64,000 bases of DNA from Manihot esculenta (lineage: Eukaryota > Streptophyta > Magnoliopsida > Malpighiales > Euphorbiaceae), in NCBI RefSeq assembly GCF_001659605.2, contig NC_035171.2, positions 25,523,825 through 25,587,824 of the forward strand, written 5' to 3'. Under the pieces are notes generated by a model that worked only from the letters and a program-made list of their open reading frames with translations, ran no database searches and had not been told where the DNA came from. Positions 48,801-60,800 of the stretch are shown here, piece by piece. The position numbers were made by a program, and so were the translations under genes. How positions within the stretch are numbered: position 1 is the stretch's first letter; every line of letters begins with the position of its first letter.

Positions 48801-51800
48801 ACTCCTGTTCAATTATAGTTGGGCCTCTTAAGGTTTGGCAATGTAGCAACTTTAATTGGTTTTTATGTTTTGACTATTCTATTGCTCTAGCGATGGTCAT
48901 GGTCCACATTTTGTCATGTTGATGATCAGCGGCTGTCACAAAATGAGTTGGAGATTAACTGATCTACAAATACAGTGGAAACTTGCTTTTGATGCATTAT
49001 TTACTTGTTTTTGTTGACTAATGTTTGCAGGTCAAATGCGTTGATGTCTCATTAGTGATTGTATTTGTTCTGCTGGTTTCTGCATTAGTGGGCTGGACAT
49101 TTTTCCATCAGAGAAAAGAAAGGAGAGATACAGCTAGTACAGAACCATTATTGAAGTTTATGGGTGAAGGGGAGTCTGATGGTAGGAATGTTCCATGGGA
49201 TAGAAAGGTAGATAATATTTCATCTTCCTTGTTCAGTATGCTTAACCCATGATATTAAATGTCAGTTCATGATTTTTGAATTTGATAGTTTCCGCTTTTC
49301 TAGCTTTGCTGTTATGTTATGATTAGCTTTCGCTTTTTGCAGTTGTATGTTGTGGCAAGATGTTTGGTTGATTCTGTGAAACTGGAGTTAATTGATGAAC
49401 TTATGGCATTAATATTTTGCTTAAATTCTGATCTATACCACTTGTTTGAAATAAATCATTTCCAAGAAAATAATTCAATTAAATTCTTACACAATCATGC
49501 CTGATTTCTATTTCTTTTAAAATGAATTCTTTTTTTAGATAAAGGGAGTTGAATTCTTTCATTCCAAATATGAAAATTGATAAAAAGGAAATCAGTTGAA
49601 TTGAATTGTTGCAAATTTCTTTATTTTGAGCAAGGGGGTACTCTTGTTGGTATATTCTTGATTTGTTGATGGAAACATGAAAATTGGGTGCTAAGCCTTA
49701 TAGTCCTCCAATGACTATGGTTTTAAATGATGTCTGTTACGTATGTAATGGTTTTTTGGAGGTCGTTATTCGTTACCTTGTTATACAATGGCCCCGTGAT
49801 TTGCAGACGTAACGGCCATTGCGACTATTTACGTAACGGTAACAGCCGTTACCGACCGTTACGCAACAGTAATGGCTGTTACCAGTAATTGAAATTCTTT
49901 TATATCTTTCCTCTCCTGCCCTCTATTCTCATTTTCATTAGTTTCTACACTTTTCAGGAGCTTCGAAGGCTATATTTTTTAAGTTTTCTCTTCGCTTTCT
50001 CTTTCAAATTTCAATCTTCTTTGCATATTTCTCATATAAGTTTAGATCCATCACAAACTACTGTATTTCCAAGCATATTTCTTCTAAAAAGTTAGTTAAA
50101 TTTTATGTATTTTAGTTTTTAGTTGTTGTTTTTTCCCCTTTTTAAAATGATTTTTGTCAATTAAAGTGTTAGTTTGAGTTAAAATTGTACTTTGAGTTAT
50201 TAGTTGACTCGATCTATAAAGATTATGTTGGTTTTTCTATTTTAAACTCTATGATGTTTAACTTAAATTAAATAATCTATATTTTATGTATTTATGTTTA
50301 TTATGCATTTGTATACATTGTTTTGAATTAAATCTACTTAATATCATTTCATTTATGAATTTTGCAAATTTTTTTGAAAAATTTGCATAGCGCGAGGCTG
50401 TTACTGTTATGTTACAGCCGTTACGGGCTTGTTTTCGTTACTCACGACTGCGATTTAAAATCATACCAATGACTCCTAATTTTCAACTTAGCATAGAAGA
50501 CAATGAGCTATTTGCAGATCCTGAAGTGTATAGAAGATTAGTTGGCAAGTTGAATTATTTGACGGTTACTCGTCCTGATATTGTATATTCAGTGAGTGGT
50601 GAGTCAGTTTATGGCTTCTTCTACTGCTGCTCAGTGAGATGCTCTGAGACAGATCCTTTGCTATTTGAAAGGGGCTCCAGGATGTGGCCTCTTTTTTGAT
50701 AACCATGGGCATTCAAATATTGAATATTTTTTTAATGCGGATTGAGTAGGTTTAAAGGTTGATAGGAGGTCAACCACTAGATATTGTGTTTTTGTAGAAG
50801 GTAATCTAGTCTCATTGAGAAGTAAGAAGCAAAACGTGGTCTCTCCTTTTAGTGTTGAATCTGAATATCGAGTTATGGCACAAGCCTTTTGGTTCACAAA
50901 TTTGATGCCTGCCAAGTTGTGTGATAATCAAGCAGCTATCCACATTGCCTTTAATCTAGTATTTCATGGGAGGACCAAACATATCGAGATTGATTGTCAT
51001 TTTGTTCATGAAAAGGTTCAACAAAAGATAATCTCAAAAGGACACATCAGAAGTAGAGAGAACAATTAGGGGATATCTTCACTAAAGCTCTAAATCGGAT
51101 TTGAGTTGATTACATATGTAATAAGTTGGGCATGATTAACATCTATACTCTAACTTGAGGGGAGTGTTAATGGAAGTAAATATGTTGATATAGGAAATAA
51201 ATATTGATAGTGTTAAACTTGGGCAGGTCTAACTCACCCAAAAGCTAGCTCAAGAGGGAGGATTGCATATGGCCCATATAAGAGGTACATCACTTTTTTT
51301 CCAAGCCGATGTGGATTCAACATACCCTTCACGCTCAGGACTAGGCTGGAGCATGACACACTTATGGGAGGCTCAGCATCGGTGGGAGGCTATGATACTA
51401 TGTCAAACTTGGGTCAGGCCTAACTCACCCCAAAAGCTAGCTCAAGGAGAAGAGTATCTATGGATATGTTGTAATCTCTATTATAATATACATAAGAAAT
51501 ATTACACTTTTACACTATATAAGCCATTGTGCAATTTACCATTGCCAATCCTCTTTCCGGTTTGAAGATCCTGAATAAGACAATGGTAAAAAGTCTAACT
51601 TTGTAATTAAGAGCTTTAGTAAGAGCATCGATAGGTAAAAGATTAACAAGTAAATGAGAAACGTGAAAAATAGAAGAAAGCTTAATATTGAAATTACAAA
51701 CAATCGATTTAGTTTTAGAGACAGGAGTGCGGGAGCCATCGACTATTCTGACTATATCCTTTTATAGACACAGAAGGTAATTAATGAAGCCTTTAGAGGA

Positions 51801-54800
51801 GCTCGTTATATGTTTATTTGCTTCAGAATCAATAATCCATGAAGCAGTATCAAAAACACTTACATCACCTCCATTAGGGCCTTTCTTGTCTGCCATTTTA
51901 AAAGAAACTTGGGCCAGCAATATGAAGAATAAGGACACCACAAATGGGTGTCAAAGATACTGTTAAAAAGAACTCGAAAAACAAAAACAAGAACCAGGTC
52001 ACGCAACTGAGCTGGTCAGAGGCGCAACGTGCTGGAGAAAAGGTCAGAAAGGAGCGCTGGAGAGAGGCTCATGTGCTGGCACGTGGAAGAAGATTCAGAG
52101 AGTTGCGGCGGCCCGTGAGGTCACGCATGGGCTCGGGTCAGCTAGCCAGCGATTGGTTGCAAATTGAATGGGCTTTATCGGATATAGAGTAAGAAAAGTA
52201 GAAATACATAGGTGATGGTGCCTTTAGATTGTTTTCCAATCTGTCAAGCATGGGAGAAAGAGGCTTGGAAATGAAGAGAACTATGTGGAGTGAAAGTAGC
52301 TGATTGGAGAGTTTATAGTTTCTAGAGGATTGGCAGTTAAGAGCAAGTTGTTGGTTCTGTTAGGAGCAGTTCTCTTGCTGTAAAAGAGTATAATAAGGAT
52401 CAAGAAAGCCTGTAGAAGAATTCTGGAAAGTCGATGAATAATATTCTCTCTCCTTGCTACTCTCTAAACCTTTTCTCTCTGCTCTATTCTTTCTCTTATT
52501 TTCTGTTTCTTTAGGGAAAACCCTAAGACAATCACAAAGAGGATGGTCGAAAAAGTCTCATGAAGAGAAAGAGGTTTAGTTAGGAAGTTAAGGCAGTTGG
52601 CAAAATTAGGAGTCTATGACATCTTCTCAGACCAAGTTAGTGCCTAGAAAAACAGAGAGAAAATTGAAATGGAATTGGAATATCTTCTTTTTTTTTTGTA
52701 CTTTTGATTCTGCATAGGTAGCCCCTTGATTTCCTTAGATCAGGTTCCTGATCTTCTTGGATGCTGTGATTTATCTTCTTAGGCTGAAAAATTTATTAGT
52801 AAATTTATGTGTTCAAGTTTCAAGCTAATTTGAACTCAAATCTGTAATCCAACTTACAGTTTGTAACATGGTGTAACGTGGTTTATAGGCTTAAATTAGC
52901 CCGAGTCGCGGTTCAGATCCTCTGGCCAAATTGCACACACTTGTGCTATTTTAAATGATATCCACCTTCCCCTCTTTGCTCTGTGCAATTTTTCTTGTCC
53001 AATGTGATTGATTCCAATGGGAGGTCTGATTGTAAATGTGTGTGCCTATTCTTTTCTTTCCTGCAGGCTTCTCTGATGAATAGGCTCAAACTTCCCATTG
53101 TTCAAAGTTACATGTCAAATTTCTACAGGTAAAGTGCTTTATCACTTTTATCCACTTTTAGACAAGTAATATGCTGATAATTTCTATGTTACATCCAGGC
53201 AATATGGTACCAAAGTTGCTAGAAATCCCACTCTTGTTTTGTGTTCGTCCTTGGCAGTTGTTCTTGTACTTTGTGTAGGTTTAATTCGTTTTAAAGTGGA
53301 GACAAGGCCTGATAAGGTATCAAATGGAAATCTCTATCACTTCAGTATTATGTAAAAGAGCTTTTTTCTCCTTTTGGCATTACCTTGTAGGCCTTGAAAG
53401 TTTTTTAGTCAAGCAGTGATTTTCATTGAAGTATATGCTTTTGTCTCGTCTTATAACCAGATAATCATGGAAACTCGATTCTATTGTGAACCAGATGCTC
53501 TAAAGCATTTTAGATAATCATGCGTACTTTTATCTTTTATTCCTTCTTAGGCTGTTAGTTGGCACCTTGCAGGCCCTTTGGTTATTTGATGCATAGATTT
53601 GACTGCCAAACCATTTATTTATTTATTTATTTTCAAGTAGAACTTACTTTCTGATATTTCTTTCTGATATTCTTTCATTTTGATTAATTATCTACCGACT
53701 TTCTCTGTAGTACTTTTTTGGTGTCTATTTTAGTATTCTTTCTGGCAATTTATCTGTCCAACCTGATCTTGGCAAGGCTTGACACATGTAGTTATTAGTT
53801 GTGGGTAGGTAAAGGGAGTAAGGCAGCAGAAGAGAAACAGTTTTTTGACAGCCACCTGGCCCCCTTCTACAGAATTGAACAGGTTTTGCTATTCTTTTAA
53901 TGGTGCTCTTTCTGTGTTTTCCCCAGTGTTTTGTGTATTTACATACAATAGAGAGATTACTTCTGACTAGGTTTCACTTAGTGGACCTGAATAAACAATG
54001 AGCTAGATTATTTATCTGTAATTCTTTTGTTTGAGCATTATAACTGGCAGAAAAGACATTTTCTTTTTAAGGTTGCTCTACAGAATATCTTATTAGGTTA
54101 TTTAATTATTATATAAACTCTTGTTGATTACTTTTTCTAAAGGGAAAATTACTACTTAATTCCTATGATATAATGAAACTCACTAGTTTGTCCATTGGTT
54201 TTGAAAAATGCATTAAAATGTCTCTTTACATTTTAAAAAGTCTACTAGTTAGTCCCTCCGTCAATTTTCGTTGTCAAGTATTATAAAAAAGTCTAAAATG
54301 TCTCTAATACGGATGGACTAATTAGTAAACTTTTTAAAAATCTGAGGGACTAATTAGCAAGTTTTTCAAAACCATAGGAACTAAGTAGTAAAATATTTAA
54401 TGGCAAAATTAACAGAGATACTAACTAGTAGATTTTTTAAAATATCAGAGACGTTTTAATGCACTTTTCAAAATTGAAAGACTGATTAGTGAGTTTTCGC
54501 ATATCACAGGGACTAAGTAGTAATTTTTCCTTTTCTTTATTTAGTTCATAGAAAAAGAATATGGACAAACAATTAAAGCTTGGTTATCTTGACAATCTTG
54601 TTGCCATAAAAGACAAGGCAGTTGAATAGAGTTGAAGGAAACATGAAACATCAGAATCACAATGTAACAAGATAAGGAATAATTGGGTAATTTCAGTATA
54701 TTTTTCCATTGAAGTAAGTGGGTATATATACAGATTACAAGGCCCTGTTAAGAAAACCCTTAATAATCCTTTATCAATCAATTAGCCTATGATTACGTAA

Positions 54801-57800
54801 TCTCTTATAATTATGTACAAATTATGTTCACACTCTAACACTCCCCTCAAGTTGGATCATAGATATTTATCATGCCTAACTTGTTAGAAAGATATTCTAT
54901 TCGAGGCCCATTTAAAGCTTTGATGAGTAGATCACGTAGTTGCTCTCCTGTCTTCACATAACTGGTGGAGATTAAATTTTCTTGAATCTTCTCACGAATG
55001 AAATGACAATCAACATCAATATCCTTAGTTCGTTCATGGTATACCGGATTGGAAGCAATGTGAAGAGCAGTCTGATTATCACACTAAAGTTTCGCAAGTG
55101 ACGCAACATCCATACCAACTTCCTTCAGCAGATGATTTATCCACATAATCTCACAAGTGGATTGAGCCATGATCCTATATTCTGACTCAGCACTGGATCT
55201 GGATACCACATTTTGCTTCTTACTCTTTCAAGACACTAGGTTTCCTCCAACAAATACACAATAGCCTGTAGTCGATCTTCTATCACTTTTGGATCCCGCA
55301 CGGTCAGTATAAGAAAATCACTCAAGTGCAGTATGTCTATGATCTCTGTAGAGTATACCGAGTCCAGGAGTCCCTTTTAGATAACATAGAATTTCTTTTA
55401 GAGCAGTCCAATGTTTCACTGTAGGTGCAGACATGAACTGGCTTACAATGGTTACTGCAAAAGCAATATCTGGCCGAGTCATCACCATAAGGTAGTTCAG
55501 TTTTCTAACCAACCTCTTGTACTTCTCTGGATCACCATAAGGGTCTTCGTCATCTTTTGTAAGACATATATTAGGAATCACTGGTGTGCTACATGGTTTA
55601 GCTCCTATATTCTCAGTTTCTGCAAGTAAGCCAAGGACATACTTCCTTTGAGATAGGAAAATTCCCTTTTTACTCTTCAAGACTTCAACTCCTAAGAAAT
55701 ACTTAAGCTGACTCAAGTCTTTAGTATGAAAACTCGCATACAAGTAGTTTTTGAGAGAAGAGATCCCTGTACTATCATTCCCTGTAACGACAATATCATC
55801 AACATACACAAGGTGAATAATACTAGTAGGAGAATAATGCCAGTATCTGAATTTTTATAGAAGACTGAATGGTCACACTTGCTTTTTTTCAACCCAAAAT
55901 TTTGAATAACTTCACTGAACTTGCCAAACCATGCACGGAGACACTGTTTCAAACCATACAAAGATTTCTTCAAATGGCAGACTTTTCCATACTCCCCCTG
56001 AGCAACAAACCCTGGTGGTTGCTCCATATACACCTCCTCTTGGAGGTCACCATGTAAAAATGCATTCTTGATATCTAATTGGTGTAAAGGTCAATGCTGA
56101 GAAGCAGCTAGGGAGATGAACAAGCGAATTGAGGTCATTTTTGTCACAGGAGAAAAAATGTCAGAATAGTCAATGCCATAGGTTTGGGCATAACTTTTGG
56201 CGACAAGACGGGCCTTAAGTCTCGCTATGGAGCCATCTGGATTGACTTTGATGGCAAAAATCCATTTACAGCCCACAACCTTCTTGCTAGAGGGTAAATC
56301 AACTAGTTTCCAAGTATGATTTTCATCTAGAGCCTTGATCTCCTCAAACATTGCATCACGCCATCCAGAATGAGCTAGGGCCTCTTTAACTGTCTTAGGC
56401 AAAGAAATGGAATCTAGAGAGACAATTAAGGAGGTAGAAGAAGAAGACAGGTGATCATAAGACAGAAAGTTAGCAACATAATAGATAGATTAACACTGTC
56501 GTTTACCTTTACGAACACTAATGGGGAGGTCAAGGTCGCTCGGTGGTGGATTTGATGGCGAAGAAGATTCTGGTGCAGGACATGTATTATCAGGTACTGG
56601 TCTCCGAGAATAAACTTGAATGACTGACGGTTTAACAAGAGGCTGAGTATTAGGAGGAATGTTAACATCAGATTGTACAACAGAAGGCATACTTGAAGAG
56701 GTTCCATCGTCAGTTATGATTCTATAGATAAGCCACTCATCATTATCCTCTTGATCAGGAGAGGTTTGTCCAACAGGATAAAAAGGAACTTGTTTGGAAA
56801 AGACTTGAGACCAGATACTTGTTGAGGTCTGGAGAGTAATATCAATACCCCTTCTGAAAGCGAGAATATCCCAATAAAAGGCACTTCAAAGCTTTAGGAT
56901 CAAGTTTAGTCACTTGAGGTCTGATATCCCGAACATAGCAAGTACTGTCAAACAGTCGTGGTTCGAGAGGAAATAATAGCTTCTTAGGAAATAGAACATT
57001 ATAAGGAGTATTACCGTTTAGTACTGCAGAGGGCATACAATTAATGAGAAAGCATGCAGTAGAGACAATATCAGCCCAAAATTGCTTAGGAACTTGCATC
57101 TAAAATAACAGATCTCTAGCAGTCTCAAGGAGATGTCTATTCTTCCTTTCAGCTACCCCATTTTGAGTGGGTGTGTCAACACATGACGATTGGTGAAGAA
57201 TACCATGTTGAGTTATATAAGCCTGAAATGATTCTAACATATATTCTTTAGCATTGTCGCTCCACTAAATTTTTCACAGAAACATTAAATTGAGTCTTGA
57301 TTTCAGCACAAAAGGCAGAAAAATGAGAAAACACTTCTAAATGATGCTTCATAGAATAAATTCAAGTCATTCTAGAGTAATCATCTACAAAAGTGATAAA
57401 ATATCTTAATCCAGTCTTAGATCCAACCGGGCATGGGCCCCAAATATCTATCAATCAATTAGCCTATGATAAGGCCTTGTTAAGGCAACCCCTAATAATC
57501 CTCTATCAATCAATTAGCCTATGATTACGTAATATCCTATAATTATATATAGATTATGTTCACACTCTAACACACAATTCGTTCGAGATTATCTGTTGTT
57601 AAATTTGGGACATGCCTAACTCACCCCAAAAGCTAGCTCAAGGGGGAGGAGTGCCTATGGCCCATATAAGGGGCACATTACCCCTTTTCATAACCGATGT
57701 GGGATTCAACACACCCCCCTCACGCCTAGAATTTTACTGGTGCGTGACATATTTATGGGAGGCCTAACATCGGATGGGGAGGCTCTGATACCATGTTAAA

Positions 57801-60800
57801 TTTGGGACATGCCTAACTCACCCTAAAAGCTAGCTCAAGGGGGAGGAGTGCCTATGGCTTATATAAGGGGCTCATTACCCCTTTCCACAACCGATGGGGG
57901 ATTCGACATCTATAATCAGGTTTGCATTAGTAAAGTCTATAGAAATCTTCAGATCCTCTATTTTCCAGGATTTTCATGATCACATGACATGGATGCCATG
58001 AGTTTTTTTTGGGTAGTCAGTCACTCATGGTCTGATGGTGAAATTAATAAAGTTTGCTTTTAGTTCGCGTGAGTATTAGTGATAGGATATATGTCATCTC
58101 ATCGCAACTTTTAGCTAATGAATTTAGGTTAATATGAATATCACTCTTCTTTTTCCTCCTTTTCCCAATTTTCCTTTTCCTACCTCATGCTGTCAAAGCT
58201 TTAACTATTTATTTGAATGTCATTTTATGGAAACAGACGTGGATTTCCTTCTCTGCTTGCTATATATCTATCCTATTTTACTCTTGTTTCAGTATAGTGA
58301 ATTGTTATGGGAGTTTATATTGAATACTTATGAAGTCACTTGATATTCTAATTTCTCAGCTTATATTAGCAACTTTGCCTGATTCAAGGCATGGCAAGAA
58401 GCCCAGTATTGTTACAGATGAAAATATCCAGTTACTCTTTGAAATACAGAAGAAGGTATTCTGAATGCTTCTTGCTGCCTTTCATCCGTCATTCATTATT
58501 TCAACAAGTTGATCTTTTTGTTTTTAACTTATATTACTTTTGCTTATTCAAAAAATATATTTATCTAGTTTAATTTGTTTATCTTTCAAAATCTAAGAGG
58601 GTGGTCGTGTTTTTGCTATTTGACACTTCTTTTGCATCTAAGAATATTGGCAGTAACACCTGTCTTTTCTCAATGTTTACAGGTTGATGGCATACGTGCT
58701 AATTCTTCTGGTTCAGTTGTATCTCTAACTGACATTTGCATGAAGCCTTTGGGCCAGGATTGTGCGACTCAAAGTGTTCTACAGGTTTTCTTATATTGTT
58801 CTACATTTGTATATTTGCATTTTGAAGTTGAAGGGTACACATAATCATTTTATATCATGCATTTAGTATAGCTGATAAACTGGGATTGTTGGGGTAGCCT
58901 TGATTATTTTTATTGTTTACAGATTTTTATTTGAAGGTACAAGTATGAATTTTGAGATTTGTGCTTAATATTCCCTTATGTGTAAATTATTGAACAATCT
59001 TCTTTTTTTTTTTTAATCTTCAATTACATAAGTCCTCTCTTTTCTTTTCTTTTCTTTTCTTTTATTTTTTTTTTCTTGTTGCTTTAACAGTATTTTAAGA
59101 TGGACCCTGAAAACTATGACAACTATGGAGGAGTCCAACATGTAGAATATTGTTTTCAGGTATTTCCATTTATCTGCTTCCTTTAGCCATTCACATAGCT
59201 GTATGTGAACCATTTGCTTGTTGTGGACTTCTTTGGATTGTAGACGCCATTCTTTTTATAGGAATCATTGGAAAATAAACAATTGGCAAAAGTAAAAAAT
59301 GAAGACAAGACAAGTATCGGAGCAAATTTATATTTGTGGTATACAATGTTGTTAAAGGCGCTGAAGGGTGCTAGGCGAGGTGTCTCTCTCTGAGGCACTT
59401 GCCTCACAGAGAGAGAGAGAGAGAGAGAGAGGCGCCAGGCCAGCACTTGCTTTTCTTTTCAACAGCAGAAAAAATAAAAAGAGCAGAAGGTGGTCTCTCT
59501 TGGAAGAAGGAAGAAGGGGAAGAAGAAGAGGAAGAAAATGCCTCTTTTGAAGAGAAAGTAGTTTAAATATTATTTAAATGTCACTTTTTTATTTGGAAGA
59601 AGAAGAGACATGGAAGCTTTCAACTTTTCTTCACCTTTTTGGCTTTTTCCTTGGTTTTAGTAGTATATAATAAATTATTTTGGTATTAATAATATGGAAA
59701 TAAAATATTAATATTGGTACTAGTAATATATAATAAATAATATTTATTTATTAAAATTAGTATTAATTTCTTTAGTTATATTTATATATTTTATGATTAT
59801 TTATTTTTATTATGTATATTATATTTGTTGAATCCCACATCGGTTGTGGAAAGGGGTAATGTGCCCCTTATATGGGCCATAGGCACTCCTCCTCCTTAAG
59901 CTAGCTTTTGGGGTGAGTTAGGTCTGGCCCAAATTTAACATGGTATCAGAGCCTCCCCATTCGATGTTGGGCACCCCATAAATGTGCCACGCACTAGTAA
60001 AAAATTCTGGGCTTGAGGGGGTGTGTTGAATCCCACATCGGTTGTGGAAAGGGGTAATGTGCCCCTTATATGAGTCATAGGCAATCCTTCCCCTTGAACT
60101 AGCCTTTAGGGTGAGTTAGGCCTGACCTAAATTTAACATGGTATTAGAGCCTCCCCATCCGATGTTGGGCGCCCTATAAATGTGCCACGCACCAGTAAAA
60201 ATTCTGGGCGTGAAGGGGGTGTGTTGAATCCCACATCGGTTGTGGAAAGGGGTAATGTGTCTCTTATATGGGCCATAGGTAGGGCTGAGCAGAATCCGGT
60301 TCAAACCGAAAAAACCGACCGAACCGAACCGATTTGAAAATTTGGTTCGGTTTTTTATATATTTCGGTTCGGTTCGGTTTTAAATTTCAGAAATTTTGGT
60401 TATTTCGGTTCGGTTCGGTTTTAATCAGAAAAAAACCGAAAAAACCGAACCGAACCGATTAGGGATAATAATATGTTTTTTCAATAATATAGAGAAATTA
60501 AATTATATTAAAATTAAAATATTTTAATTAAATTTTAAAATACTAAAAATAAAGTGTAAAAAATTAAAAAAATATTAAAAATCGAAACCGATCAAACCGA
60601 ACCGAATCGAACCGAATCAGACCGGTTCGGTTCGATTCGGTTTCTGACCAAAATCGGTTCGGTTCGGTTTTCATAAAAACTAAAATTTCGATTTTCGGTT
60701 TATTCGGTTCGGTTCGGTTTTGAACCGAACCGACCGAATGCTCACCCCTAGCCATAGGCACTCCTCCCCCTTGAGCTAGCTTTTGGGGTGAGTTAGGCCT

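Larger units (their letters stand above)
54560..57571 (-). mobile_element. Antisense Copia element with internal deletion, NPC1 intron 11
   Basis: The minus strand reads, from right to left, a short 5' LTR part (about 57571-57452) joined directly to the integrase middle (57440), integrase end, hinge, reverse transcriptase, RNase H, polypurine tract CAACTTGAGGGGAG (54838-54851) and 3' LTR (from 54837 leftwards; outer limit not fixed). Both LTR copies share TGTTAGAGTGTGAACATAAT and GATTACGTAATCATAGGCTA. The deletion removed gag, protease and the integrase start. Confidence 0.8.
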
